Program-made: the position numbers and the translations under genes
Origin: Desulfatibacillum alkenivorans DSM 16219
GTDB lineage: Bacteria > Desulfobacterota > Desulfobacteria > Desulfobacterales > Desulfatibacillaceae
Assembly (NCBI RefSeq): GCF_900142135.1
Contig: NZ_FQZU01000017.1
Span: forward strand, 1 to 64,000
Reading direction: 5' to 3'
Length of the DNA: 64,000 nucleotides
Shown: one piece after another, positions 7,357 through 18,188 of the stretch
How positions within the stretch are numbered: position 1 is the first letter of the stretch
Layout: each line of letters starts with the position of its first letter
The notes under the pieces: model-generated
What the model was told of the DNA's origin: nothing
The model's input: the letters and a program-made list of their open reading frames with translations, nothing else
Database searches by the model: none

Positions 7357-9336
7357 TTAATTCTCCAAAAATTTTTCAGGCAGCCTGGGCTCAGGCGCCC
7401 CTCTCCGGGGTTCGGTTCCTTTTATGAACAAGGCCTGCACCCCATGCCCGGGCGAGGTCGGTTTGCCCGACACCGGGTCTATAAAAACCGAGATTACCCC
7501 ATCCGGGCGAGGAAAGTAAACAACGGAGCGATCCTGCATTGCATTTTTCATGAAATCCACCCAGATAGGCAAAGCGGCCCGCGACCCGGTTTCGGTCCGG
7601 CCTAGGGAAGCGCCGTCGTCCCGGCCCACCCAGACGCCTGCTGCAAACTCCGGGGTGAAGCCTATAAACAGGGCGTCCTTGCACTGGGACGAGGTGCCGG
7701 TCTTGCCGGCCACCGGACCGGGCACGACCTGGGCTGCTTTACCGCTCCCTTCCTTGACCACCGCTTCCAGCATATCCACAATGACGGCCGCGTCCTGTTC
7801 GGCGACGGCGATCTTTTGTTCGTGCCTGGGTCTGTATATGACTTGGCCTGACCGGTCTATGGCTTCCAGCACGGAATTGGGTTCGTTCCACTTTCCGCCG
7901 TTGGCGAAAGCGGCGTAAGCAGCCGTCAATTCCAGGAGCGTGACCTCCGAACTGCCCAGGGAAAGGGATAGATAAGGCTTTAATTCAGACTGAATTCCCA
8001 GGCTTTTGGCCTTTTCGATCACCCGCGTGGGGGATAAGGCGTAAATCAGACGAGCCGCCGGGATATTCCGGGAATATGCCAGGGCCCTGCGAAAACATAT
8101 TTCGCCCTGAAAATTGCCCGAATAATTTTCAGGCTTCCATTCGGCGGTTTCCCTGCTTTTGGGAAAAATCACTTCCTCGTCCAGGACCAGGGTGCTCTGG
8201 GTCAGGCCTTCTTCCAGACCGGCGGCGATCACAAAGGGCTTGAACGAAGACCCCGGCTGTCTCTTGGCCATGACGGCCCGGTCGTATTGACTCTCGCCAA
8301 AGTCCACGCCGCCCACGTGGGCCAAAATTTCCCCGGTTTTCACGTTCAGGCAGATCAACCCGGCGTTGACCTCCCCGGGCGCCAGCCCTTCCCTTTCCTG
8401 AACCGCTTCCACGCCCTTTTTTACGGCCTGCTCCGCAAATTTCTGGAGCCGATAATTTAAGGAGGTGTGGATTTCCAGGCCGCCCTGATACAAAAGGTTC
8501 TCGCCAAGCTCTTCGCCAAGCTCCTTCCGCAGTTGGGCTGTATAGTACGGCGCTTTATCCTTTCCTGACCGGGATGCCGTGACCACGGGCTCGTTCACCG
8601 CCTGCTCATATTGCTCCTGCGTGATGTCGCCCACGTCCAGCATTTGCTTTAACACCACATTCCGCCGCCACTCTGCTTTTTCCTTGTTGGCCAAAGGCGA
8701 ATAGGCGGAAGGCGCTTTGGGCATGCCCGCGATCAAGGCGCACTCGGCCAGGGTCAACTCGTCCAGCTCCTTGCCGAAAAATCTGCGCCCGGCCTCCTGT
8801 ACGCCAAAGGCGCCGCTGCCAAAGGGAATCTTATTCAGGTAAAGCTCCAGGATTTCGTCCTTGGTGTAGCGGCGCTCCAACTGCAAAGCCAGGACGGCTT
8901 CCTTCAGCTTGCGGGTAAGAGTTTTCTCCGGGCTGAGAAAGTGGTTCTTGGCCGTCTGCTGGGTGATGGTGCTGGCGCCCTCCTTAAACCGGCCCGCCTT
9001 GATATTGCTGACCACCGCCCTCATGAGCCCTTTCACGTCCACGCCGAAGTGGTCGTAAAAACTCCGGTCCTCCGTGGCGATGATCGCCTGCCGGATAGCT
9101 TTGGGAATTGTCTCCAAAGGCGCCGGGTCGCGCCTTTCCTGGCACCATTCATCCAGAACCACGCCGTCCGAAGAATATACGCGGGTAATGCTTAAAGGCT
9201 TGGTGCTTTGAAGGTCTTGAATTTCCGGCAGGTCGTGCATCAGGCCGAAGTACAACGCAATCCCCGAGCCTGCAATGGCGCCCAACAAGATAGTCAGGGC
9301 CAGAGGCAGCCATTTTTTAATCCTGGATTTTGCCAT
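7357..9336 (-). CDS. Class A penicillin-binding protein (PBP1A-type bifunctional murein synthase)
   Basis: Polymerises and cross-links peptidoglycan from the periplasmic side of the inner membrane. The 659-residue product starts at ATG 9336 (MAKSRIKKWL), giving a cytoplasmic basic tip and one membrane anchor; the frame continues further upstream but that part is antisense to nothing homologous and overlaps the protease gene. The glycosyltransferase domain shows ATEDRSFYDHFGVD, GASTITQQTAKN and ELYLNKIPFG. The transpeptidase domain shows PGSSFKP (SxxK), YSRN (SxN) and GKTGTS (KTG). The start overlaps the stop of the CPBP protease in TGATG, indicating translational coupling. Confidence 0.93.
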   Translation of the reverse strand: MAKSRIKKWLPLALTILLGAIAGSGIALYFGLMHDLPEIQDLQSTKPLSITRVYSSDGVVLDEWCQERRDPAPLETIPKAIRQAIIATEDRSFYDHFGVDVKGLMRAVVSNIKAGRFKEGASTITQQTAKNHFLSPEKTLTRKLKEAVLALQLERRYTKDEILELYLNKIPFGSGAFGVQEAGRRFFGKELDELTLAECALIAGMPKAPSAYSPLANKEKAEWRRNVVLKQMLDVGDITQEQYEQAVNEPVVTASRSGKDKAPYYTAQLRKELGEELGENLLYQGGLEIHTSLNYRLQKFAEQAVKKGVEAVQEREGLAPGEVNAGLICLNVKTGEILAHVGGVDFGESQYDRAVMAKRQPGSSFKPFVIAAGLEEGLTQSTLVLDEEVIFPKSRETAEWKPENYSGNFQGEICFRRALAYSRNIPAARLIYALSPTRVIEKAKSLGIQSELKPYLSLSLGSSEVTLLELTAAYAAFANGGKWNEPNSVLEAIDRSGQVIYRPRHEQKIAVAEQDAAVIVDMLEAVVKEGSGKAAQVVPGPVAGKTGTSSQCKDALFIGFTPEFAAGVWVGRDDGASLGRTETGSRAALPIWVDFMKNAMQDRSVVYFPRPDGVISVFIDPVSGKPTSPGHGVQALFIKGTEPRRGAPEPRLPEKFLEN

Positions 9337-10007
9337 CAGACTCCTAAGGTCTTGCCTAAAACCCCCAATCCGGCCATGGCCAGGTTGCCGGACATATGGA
9401 TCATGAGAGGAACCAGGAGGCTTTTTTCCCTTTCGTATGCATAGGCGAAAACAAGGCCTCCCACGGTTTGGGTGACGGGGATGCCGGCCGATAAATCGTG
9501 GCTGAATACAAACAAAGCCGTGCTGCCTATTATGGCGGTCCAAGCGCCCCACTGCCTTAGAAAGCCGAACAACAAGCCGCGATAAAAAACCTCTTCGGCA
9601 ATGGGGCCAATTAGGCCGGCGCCCAGAATATAGGCCAGGGCCGGCCAAAAAGCATGGGGAACCGGATTGCCGAACAAGGTCAAGGGATTCCTGTCCATAA
9701 AAAAATAAACGGCGGCCATGCCCGCCCCTGCCAGGGCGGCGAAGCTCAGGCACCAGATGCAGCCTCTGATCAGGCCCCTTTTCCAGGTGGAGGGCCCAAA
9801 ACCGAGGCATGAAGCGCCTGACCCCATTTTCACCGTAATCAATATGATAAGCGCTGTTTCCACCATGCGCAAGACCAGCATGGCCCACTTGGCCATGATC
9901 CTGGATTCGGGCGCAATATAGGCGAACAAGGCCTCGCACAGAATTACTGCTGCTACGGCCGTAAAAAAGGTTTTAATATCAATGGATTTTATATTTGTTG
10001 TCTCCAT
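9336..10007 (-). CDS. CPBP family intramembrane metalloprotease (CAAX-protease-like)
   Basis: A 223-residue polytopic protein with the full CPBP (Abi) motif set: EEVFYRG (E138, E139, R143), FSHD (H170) and IHMSGN (H204, N208). These line a membrane-embedded glutamate-type protease site as in the CAAX prenyl endopeptidase fold. Several hydrophobic helices precede the motifs. Bacterial members cleave membrane peptides or simply act as membrane-protein partners; the target is unknown. It starts 19 bases inside the end of the upstream HEAT-repeat gene and ends overlapping the PBP start, so it is embedded in a cell-envelope operon. Confidence 0.88.
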   Translation of the reverse strand: METTNIKSIDIKTFFTAVAAVILCEALFAYIAPESRIMAKWAMLVLRMVETALIILITVKMGSGASCLGFGPSTWKRGLIRGCIWCLSFAALAGAGMAAVYFFMDRNPLTLFGNPVPHAFWPALAYILGAGLIGPIAEEVFYRGLLFGFLRQWGAWTAIIGSTALFVFSHDLSAGIPVTQTVGGLVFAYAYEREKSLLVPLMIHMSGNLAMAGLGVLGKTLGV

Positions 10008-11515
10008 CCCAACCTTCTTAACGCATTATATGCGTATAGCTGTACATAATAATGATCCGAATTTTTAACGATATCCTCAAGATATCCCGAGGGCCTGTCC
10101 CACGGCCTGCGGCCCAGAGCCCAAATTGCCTGACAGCGCACATTGGGCGAAGGATCCTTTAGCAGAAACAGCAAGTCCTTAAGGCTTTCCTTGTCCTGAT
10201 TATGGGCCAGAACCCTGGCCAGCCAATAGCGCTCGGCCATCTTGGGGCTATGGAGCAAATCATCATAGGCGGCGTGTTCGCGGATGTTCAGGTCCTTACT
10301 CATATAATTGCGCAGGCCGGCCAGGCGCTCCCTGGAAGAAGACGATTCCAGCAATTCCTGGGGCGGCTTGCCTTCCTGCCCCCTGTGCGCAAAATAGGCC
10401 AATTGCGTGTACAAGGACAAGCCGATGACCATCCAGACGGCTGCGGTTATAGCCGCGCCTTTTTTCCGGCCAAGCCATATGGAAGCAAGCCCTGCCATAA
10501 TGCTGAACAGAAAGGTGTAAATCCCCATGGGAAGCCCCAGCAGGAGGCTGCTGTACACCGTGCTGCGGAAGTTCTTCTGCAGGTCGCATTGATCGGCCAG
10601 GGCTTCCAAATGCTTCCCCGGAGCGTGCAGGAAGTCTTTGTATGTAAGGCTTTCTATTTTCCGGCCGCACCAGCCTTCAAGGATAAACGGGGCATCCTTG
10701 CCGTCGCCGTAGGTTATGACGATGTCCGCCGCATTTTTATCTTCCACGACAAAATAGTACGCGGCCAGCAGTTTATTGCGTAAAACCATCTTCTTTTTGG
10801 AGTTCGGATTGCCGGACAAATAAACCGTACGCATGGCCCGTTTGTCCAGGGGTTTAAAAGTGCGTGCAGCATACAATGTATAGTCGTAGTAAAAATCGTT
10901 CACCGCCAGGCCGGGCTTGTTATTCAGCAAAATGGCGTCCCGCAAATCCACAAAAGGGTCTTTGGAAGATTGGAAAGCCCAGAGCAGGCCCAGAATCACC
11001 ACCGGCAGGACGAAAAAGAATTGCGGCGCCCAGCCTCGGGAGGGCTGCCGCCTTAAGAGGATGTTACGCCTCCACATGATCGCCGCCGGCGCAGGCGGGA
11101 TCAGGATGAAAAAGGCGGTTTGCTGCCAGCTGCCCCAATTGGCGTTAAGAAAAAAGAAATACGCCCAAAACAAAAGAAAGATGCAAAGGCCGGCCCAAAA
11201 TCGCTGTATTTTGCCGCAAAACATGCCCACGGCCATAAAAACCAGAGAAAGCCCAACGCCCAGGGTAAATGTGTAAAACACAGCGGAAAAAAAAGCGGTT
11301 TTGAATTCCAGCAGCAGGGGCTGGACAATTTTGTTCGGGACGACCAAATATCCCTGAGAATTCAAAACCTGGAGTATGGCGTGATACTCCTGGTTGGAAG
11401 CATAAATCCACAATGCAGCAATAATATGGCATACGGCCATGCCGGATAGCAGAGCAACAGGCGGGCTTAGAAGCCAGGGAATCCTGTTTTCAGCAATTTC
11501 GGAATCAGACGTCAA
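9989..11515 (-). CDS. Multi-pass membrane protein with C-terminal HEAT-like repeats
   Basis: A 508-residue protein with about five hydrophobic helices in the first 180 residues, a roughly 130-residue extracytoplasmic segment (starting SKDPFVDLRDAILLN), a further pair of helices near residues 320-370, and a soluble C-terminal tail. The tail has helical repeat character: SSSRERLAGLRNY, MAERYWLARVLA, PSPNVRCQAIWALGRRPWD and YVQLYAYNALRRLGW resemble HEAT repeats, which mediate protein contacts. I do not recognise the membrane part. As the first gene of the envelope operon (then protease, PBP, acetyltransferase) it may scaffold envelope proteins; this is inference. Confidence 0.75.
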   Translation of the reverse strand: MTSDSEIAENRIPWLLSPPVALLSGMAVCHIIAALWIYASNQEYHAILQVLNSQGYLVVPNKIVQPLLLEFKTAFFSAVFYTFTLGVGLSLVFMAVGMFCGKIQRFWAGLCIFLLFWAYFFFLNANWGSWQQTAFFILIPPAPAAIMWRRNILLRRQPSRGWAPQFFFVLPVVILGLLWAFQSSKDPFVDLRDAILLNNKPGLAVNDFYYDYTLYAARTFKPLDKRAMRTVYLSGNPNSKKKMVLRNKLLAAYYFVVEDKNAADIVITYGDGKDAPFILEGWCGRKIESLTYKDFLHAPGKHLEALADQCDLQKNFRSTVYSSLLLGLPMGIYTFLFSIMAGLASIWLGRKKGAAITAAVWMVIGLSLYTQLAYFAHRGQEGKPPQELLESSSSRERLAGLRNYMSKDLNIREHAAYDDLLHSPKMAERYWLARVLAHNQDKESLKDLLFLLKDPSPNVRCQAIWALGRRPWDRPSGYLEDIVKNSDHYYVQLYAYNALRRLGWRQQI

Positions 11516-11590
11516 CGCCGCCCCCCTCTCAAGGCAGAATGGATGGATTTAGATCAATACAGTTTTCGTCGGGTTTGAAGTCCATCCGTA

Positions 11591-12081
11591 TTTTCGCCGC
11601 TGAGTTGCGCAAAGCCGGACTTCCTAACCCGACCTACGAACGCCCTAACGGAATCGTAGGTTGGGTAGAGCATGAAAACGCGTGTTAAAGGCCCGAGAAC
11701 CGCATTTTGCAGGATCGCATTGCATTGGCCTTTTTCTTTTCGCAAAACCCAACATAAAAAAACCCGGGCCGTTCTTCACAAAATCCCGCCTCCTCGGGTC
11801 TCAAACGTCAAACGTAGACTTGACCCCATTGCTTTCATTTTCGCCGCTGAGTTGCGCAAAGCCGGACTTCCTAACCCGACCTACGAACGCCCTAATGGAA
11901 TCGTAGGTTGGGTAGAGCATGGGAAGGCGTTATGAAAGCCCATGAACTGCATCTTGCAGGATCGCATTGAGTGGCCTTTTTCTTTTCGCAAAACCCAACA
12001 TAAAAAAACCCGGGCCGTTCTTCACAAAATCCCGCCTCCTCGGGTCTCAAACGTCAAACGTAGACTTGACCCCATTGCTTT
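11591..12081. repeat. Two-copy tandem direct repeat (unit about 247 bp) with internal hairpin
   Basis: Copy 1 (11591-11837) and copy 2 (11838-12081) are nearly identical, both beginning TTTTCGCCGCTGAGTTGCGC and ending with AAACGTAGACTTGACCCCAT. Each contains an imperfect palindrome, CCTAACCCGACCTACGA paired with TCGTAGGTTGGGTAGAG, a motif type often seen as dispersed palindromic repeats. Differences between copies are a few substitutions and one indel. Short open frames inside are not convincing genes. The array fills the space between the envelope operon and malic enzyme. Confidence 0.85.
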
Positions 12082-12092
12082 TAAACATCGCT

Positions 12093-14021
<1,929 letters not shown>

Positions 14022-14041
14022 TCAAGGCCCTTGAACAAAAC

Positions 14042-14072
14042 GGGGCTCATTCCAGCCAAAGGAATGAACCCT
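14042..14072. terminator. Hairpin between dsrP and maeA
   Basis: GGGGCTCATTCC at 14042-14053 can pair with GGAATGAACCCT at 14061-14072 (one G-U pair). The sequence resembles the stronger hairpin at 14121-14154, suggesting a degenerate second copy. There is no strong T-run, so a termination role is only possible. Confidence 0.35.
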
Positions 14073-14120
14073 GAATAATGTAACACAGTTGCAACCGCTT
14101 TGTTAAGCGTTCTTTAAATA

Positions 14121-14154
14121 AAACGGGGCTCACCCTCATGGATGAACCCCGTTT
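14121..14154 (-). terminator. Terminator downstream of dsrP
   Basis: A long stem, AAACGGGG paired with CCCCGTTT with further pairing inside (CTCACCCTCATGGATGAAC forms the loop side), sits 25 bases after the dsrP stop codon on the minus strand. It is near-symmetric with A-rich flanks, so it could act from either side, and it would end the dsr transcript. Confidence 0.65.
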
Positions 14155-14178
14155 GTTTCTTTCATTCAAGCGGAACGG

Positions 14179-15345
14179 TTAGTGGGCAGCGTCGCCCACT
14201 TCCGCTTTTACGCCGATGGCGATTTTGTACAGCACGGTGACGATCAAAGCGCCCACGGCGTACACGCCCACGGAGATCACCAGCTCGTTCAATGTGGGAG
14301 CGTATTCATTCACATGCTCAAGCGGGTTGGGGATGAAGCCAGCCACGACCAGAGCCACGCCCTTTTCCAACCAGGTGGAAAGCACCAGCATGATCAGGGC
14401 GGGAATGAGCAGGTTGTAATTGTTGCGGAACTTGGGCGGAATCAGCAGGATCAACACAATCACCGCTAAAATCACCGAAGCCCACATGACAGGCACCAGG
14501 GCGTGTCCTCCATGAAGTCCTGCAAACAGATACACGAACGCGTGCATATGGCCCGGAAGCTGGCTGTAAAAAGCCGTGAAGAGTTCCAGAAGCAGAAAGA
14601 ACACGTTCAGGATCATGGCGTAAGTGATGATGACCGCCAGGGATTTGATGGCCTTGTCGCCTGCGTCAAAAGAAGTGAACCTCCTGAGGAAGAACACAAT
14701 CAGCAGCAGGATGGCCGGCCCGGCGCAGAAAGCGCCGGCCAGGAATCGGGGCGCCATGATGGCGGTGAGCCAAAAATGGCGGCCCGGCAGGCCTGCATAC
14801 AGGAAAGCCGTGACGGTATGGATGCTGACAGCAAAAGGAATGGACAGGTAGATAAGAACCTTGACCCACTTTTGATAGTGGATGCCTTTCCTTTCGTTCT
14901 GGAGCACCGTCCAGCCGATGATAATGTTAAGGAACATGTAGGTGTTCAAAACGACCATGTCCCAAAAAAGGACGGAATTGGGAGTGGGGAAGATGATCAT
15001 GTTCATCATGCGCATGGGCTGACCAAGGTCAACCAATACGAACAGGAGGCACATGGTGATCGCGCCCACAGCCATGAATTCGCCGAGGATGGTGATTTTG
15101 CCGAAGGCTTTGTGGTCGTGCAGGTAATAAGGCATGACCAGCATAACGCCAGAGGCCGCCACACCCACCAGATAGGTGAGCTGTGCGATGTAGAATCCCC
15201 AGGAAACGTCGCGGCTAAGGCCCGTCAGAGTCAGACCTTCGTTGAACTGACGGAGATAAGCCCCGAATCCCACGGCTATCAATAACAGAAGAAATCCGAT
15301 CCATCCCCAGTATTTGCTGTCTCCGGTTAACGCCTTTTCAAGCAT
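14179..15345 (-). CDS. dsrP: DsrP, NrfD-like membrane subunit of the Dsr complex
   Basis: Quinone-interacting integral membrane subunit of DsrMKJOP, which links the menaquinone pool and periplasmic cytochromes to reduction of DsrC trisulfide in sulfate respiration. The 388-residue protein is almost wholly hydrophobic with about ten helices (for example NYLRQ-free helix WIGFLLLLIAVGFGAYL near the start) and the NrfD/PsrC fold pattern. It is the last gene of the operon, seven bases after dsrO, and is followed by a terminator-like hairpin. No residues look unusual for the family. Confidence 0.93.
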   Translation of the reverse strand: MLEKALTGDSKYWGWIGFLLLLIAVGFGAYLRQFNEGLTLTGLSRDVSWGFYIAQLTYLVGVAASGVMLVMPYYLHDHKAFGKITILGEFMAVGAITMCLLFVLVDLGQPMRMMNMIIFPTPNSVLFWDMVVLNTYMFLNIIIGWTVLQNERKGIHYQKWVKVLIYLSIPFAVSIHTVTAFLYAGLPGRHFWLTAIMAPRFLAGAFCAGPAILLLIVFFLRRFTSFDAGDKAIKSLAVIITYAMILNVFFLLLELFTAFYSQLPGHMHAFVYLFAGLHGGHALVPVMWASVILAVIVLILLIPPKFRNNYNLLIPALIMLVLSTWLEKGVALVVAGFIPNPLEHVNEYAPTLNELVISVGVYAVGALIVTVLYKIAIGVKAEVGDAAH

Positions 15346-15352
15346 AATTACC

Positions 15353-16168
15353 TCACACTATATAGTAAACTTGGGGTTGAGTTCCAACTTCGGGTTTCCG
15401 CCTGATGGTGTAGTTGTTGCGCAGCACCTTGCGGATTTCCGATTCCGGATCGTTCATGTCGCCGAAAACCAGTTCGCCGTTCTTACAGGCTTCCACGCAA
15501 TGGGGCTGCAGCCCCTTGTCCAACTGCTCCGCGCAGAAGTTGCATTTTTCCACGACGCCCTTCATCCTGGTGGGGAACTCGGGATTGATTTCCAAACTGG
15601 CAATCCTGGGGTCCTTGAAGTTGAAGCTCCGGGACCCGTAAGGGCACGCCGCCATGCAGAAGCGGCAACCGATGCAACGGTGGAAGTCCATGATGACGAT
15701 GCCGTCTTCGCGCTGAAAGGTGGCCTTGGTGGGGCACACGCGCACGCAGGCGGGGTTTTCGCACTGGTTGCAAAGAACCAGGACTTCGTTCTGGGTCACC
15801 TTGGGGGGCAGATGTTCGTTCATCTGCCCGGGGAAGGCGTTTTCGAATTCCTCTTCCCAGATCCACTTGATTTCGTCTTTGTTGTATTTGTCCCCTTTTT
15901 TCCGCAAAGGATGCAGGGGGATGTTATGGGCGTGGTTGCAGGCATGGATCATTTTTTCCATGGATTCCGCGGTCAGCTTGCGGGTGTCCACGACCATCGC
16001 CCATCTGGCGCCCTTTTTGGCTTCCGGATAAGGGGCCGCTCCCTTGGGGCCGAGCAACAGCTCCTTGGCGGAATCCAGCAAGTTCGCCTCCGCCGCCGTG
16101 GCCCCGGCCGCCACGCCTATGGTAGCGACGCCTGCAGCCTTCAGGAAGTGTCTTCTATCGCTTTTCAT
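15353..16168 (-). CDS. dsrO: DsrO, periplasmic ferredoxin-like iron-sulfur subunit
   Basis: Electron-transfer subunit of the Dsr complex, exported by the Tat pathway: the start ATG 16168 gives MKSDRRHFLKAAGVATIGVA, a clear twin-arginine-type (RR) signal, and GGAGGG lies upstream. A longer frame upstream is unsupported. At 271 residues it has the typical length. Cluster motifs visible are CNQCENPACVRVCP, CIGCRFCMAACPYG and CNFCAEQLDKG...CVEAC, plus an early CNHAHNIP segment that is typical of DsrO. Placed between dsrJ and dsrP with short gaps. Confidence 0.94.
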   Translation of the reverse strand: MKSDRRHFLKAAGVATIGVAAGATAAEANLLDSAKELLLGPKGAAPYPEAKKGARWAMVVDTRKLTAESMEKMIHACNHAHNIPLHPLRKKGDKYNKDEIKWIWEEEFENAFPGQMNEHLPPKVTQNEVLVLCNQCENPACVRVCPTKATFQREDGIVIMDFHRCIGCRFCMAACPYGSRSFNFKDPRIASLEINPEFPTRMKGVVEKCNFCAEQLDKGLQPHCVEACKNGELVFGDMNDPESEIRKVLRNNYTIRRKPEVGTQPQVYYIV

Positions 16169-16173
16169 GACTC

Positions 16174-16566
16174 TTATCCCTCCTTCGGCGGTTCGATATG
16201 GCAGTCCCAGCAGAAGGGGTCGACTGCGGCGTAGGTATGGCACCTGTCGCAGAACTCTGCCTTGTTAGAATGGCATTCCATGCACGTGTTGGACAGGCTC
16301 ATTTCGTAGAGCTGGCCGTCGATGCCGGGGGCCGTGTGGTTGGAATCCCTCACAACGGAGTCGCGCCACAGGTCCAGCACCTGCATATGGTTCGCCTGCA
16401 TGTTTTCACGCACGCACACGGGATTTCCCATGCTCTTGATGGCCGGTGTATCCAGGCTCGGCTGAGGAACCGCCGGAGCGCCGCCGCCCACGTTCAGAAT
16501 GAACGGAGAGGCGAACAGGGCCACAAAGATGACAAGTCCGGTGATGATTTTACCTGAATCGTACAT
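16174..16566 (-). CDS. dsrJ: DsrJ, periplasmic triheme cytochrome c
   Basis: Membrane-anchored cytochrome of the Dsr complex. The ATG at 16566 (MYDSGKIITGLV) is preceded by GGAGGAAG and gives 130 residues with an uncleaved-looking N-terminal hydrophobic segment. Three haem-binding motifs are crowded at the C-terminus: CMECH, CDRCH and CWDCH. The Cys in NPVCVRENMQANHM may be the unusual distal thiolate ligand known for one DsrJ haem. The gene begins one base after the dsrK stop, so the two are coupled. Confidence 0.94.
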   Translation of the reverse strand: MYDSGKIITGLVIFVALFASPFILNVGGGAPAVPQPSLDTPAIKSMGNPVCVRENMQANHMQVLDLWRDSVVRDSNHTAPGIDGQLYEMSLSNTCMECHSNKAEFCDRCHTYAAVDPFCWDCHIEPPKEG

Positions 16567-16567
16567 C

Positions 16568-18187
16568 CTATTCTTCCTCCATTCCGGCAAGCGGCTCAAA
16601 ACGAAGGTCTTCGGTGCGCTCTTTCTCGCCGTCTAAAATAAGAGCGTTTCCTACCAGTTCGTGGACGCCGGCGACCTGAACTCCGGGCACCCAGTAATCC
16701 ATCAGGGGAGGCAGGGCGGCGCGGTCGATAGCGCAGACGCAGGCAACCGTGTTAACGCCATGTTTCTCATGGACGTGCTTGACTGCGTTGGCCCTGGGCA
16801 TGCCGCCGCGGAACCTCAGCTCCAAATCCTCGCCGGCGTTGAGGCCGGACCCGCTGCCGCAGCAGAAGGTTTGCTCCCGGATGGTTCCTTCGGGCATTTC
16901 ATAGAAATGGTTGCACATTTCCTTGATGATGTACCTGGGTTCTTCCAAAAGCCCCATGCCCCGGGAGGGGTTGCAGGAGTCGTGGAAAGTCAGATTGTAG
17001 TTGTCGTTCCTGGTTTTGTCGAACTTGAGCTTGTTGTGCCTCAGGAGGTCGGCCGTGAACTCGGTGATGTGGATCATCTTGGTGGAAGCGGCGTTCTGGA
17101 ACACCGTGCCCGTGATGGGGCTCTTGGGAACTTCCAGATGATCCGCAGGTCCGTTCATGGTGTCCATGTACTGATGGATCACGCGCCACATATGGCCGCA
17201 CTCGCCGCCGATGATGTACTTGACGCCAAGGCGTTTGGCCTCCATGTACATTTTGGCGTTGAGGCGCTTCATCATCTCATGGGAGGTGAAAAAGCCGAAG
17301 TTGCCGCCTTCGGAAGCGTAGGTGCTCCAGGTGATGTCCAGACCCATGCTTTCCAGGTAATGGAAAAGGATCAGGTATCCCATGGCGGTGTATGTGCCGG
17401 GATCGGCGAACACGTCGCCGGAAGGCGTGATGAACAGAATTTCGGCGCCCTTCCTGTTAAAGGAAGGATTGACCCTGACGCCCGTGACGTCCTCGACTTC
17501 GTCTACGAAAAAGTCGATCATGTCTTTGAAGGCGTGGGGCTGGATGCCCAAGTGGTTTCCCGTGCGGTAGCAGTTGGAAACCGGAGTGGCGATCCAGTCG
17601 ATGTTCAGGCCCAGGAGGTTCAGCAGCTCCCGGCCGATGATGGTGATTTCCGCGGTGTCAATGCCGTAGGGGCAGAACACGCTGCAACGGCGGCATTCCG
17701 TGCACTGGAAAAAGTAGGTCCACCATTCCTTGAGGACTCTTTCGTCCAGTTTCCGGGCGCCGACCATTTTGCCGAGCAGCTTGCCGGCCAGGGTGTATTC
17801 CTTGCGGTATACGGACCGGAGCAGTTCAGCGCGGAGCACGGGCATATTTTTGGGATCGCCGGAGCCGATGAAAAAGTGGCATTTATCGGCGCAGGCGCCG
17901 CAGCGCACGCACACGTCCATGAAAAGCTGGAGGGAGCGGAACCTGTGCAGCCTGTCATGCAGGCCTTCCAGGACGATTTCCATCCAGTTTTCGGGCAGGT
18001 GCCAATCCTCTTCGATGGGATCCCAGTCTCTACCGTTGGGCATGCCTACAATGTTAAGGGGCTTGGCCTTTGCAGAGTAGCAATACATGCCCGGTCTGAT
18101 AACCGCCGGCGTATCCATCCACCCCGTTTTCGGCGGAGTGTGGTTGATCGCGGCCATTTCTTCTACCTTCGGGACTTCGTCAGCCAT
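16568..18187 (-). CDS. dsrK: DsrK, HdrD-like catalytic iron-sulfur subunit
   Basis: Cytoplasmic subunit that, by analogy with heterodisulfide reductase HdrD, reduces the DsrC trisulfide. The 539-residue protein has two [4Fe-4S] motifs, CVRCGACADKCHFF and CTECRRCSVFCPYG, and CCG-type domains with FHDSCNPSRG and FCCGSGSGLNAG that bind the non-cubane catalytic cluster. It is on the minus strand, directly after dsrM (one-base gap) and before dsrJ. Length and motifs are normal for the family. Confidence 0.95.
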   Translation of the reverse strand: MADEVPKVEEMAAINHTPPKTGWMDTPAVIRPGMYCYSAKAKPLNIVGMPNGRDWDPIEEDWHLPENWMEIVLEGLHDRLHRFRSLQLFMDVCVRCGACADKCHFFIGSGDPKNMPVLRAELLRSVYRKEYTLAGKLLGKMVGARKLDERVLKEWWTYFFQCTECRRCSVFCPYGIDTAEITIIGRELLNLLGLNIDWIATPVSNCYRTGNHLGIQPHAFKDMIDFFVDEVEDVTGVRVNPSFNRKGAEILFITPSGDVFADPGTYTAMGYLILFHYLESMGLDITWSTYASEGGNFGFFTSHEMMKRLNAKMYMEAKRLGVKYIIGGECGHMWRVIHQYMDTMNGPADHLEVPKSPITGTVFQNAASTKMIHITEFTADLLRHNKLKFDKTRNDNYNLTFHDSCNPSRGMGLLEEPRYIIKEMCNHFYEMPEGTIREQTFCCGSGSGLNAGEDLELRFRGGMPRANAVKHVHEKHGVNTVACVCAIDRAALPPLMDYWVPGVQVAGVHELVGNALILDGEKERTEDLRFEPLAGMEEE

Positions 18188-18188
18188 G

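Noticed and set aside
9337-9939. Upstream extension of the PBP frame
   Set aside because: It is the same-strand overlap of the CPBP protease gene in another frame; the protease has complete motifs, and the PBP starts at ATG 9336 with a proper membrane anchor.
11591-12081. CRISPR-like array
   Set aside because: There are only two long units of 247 bp with no spacers, and no cas genes are nearby.
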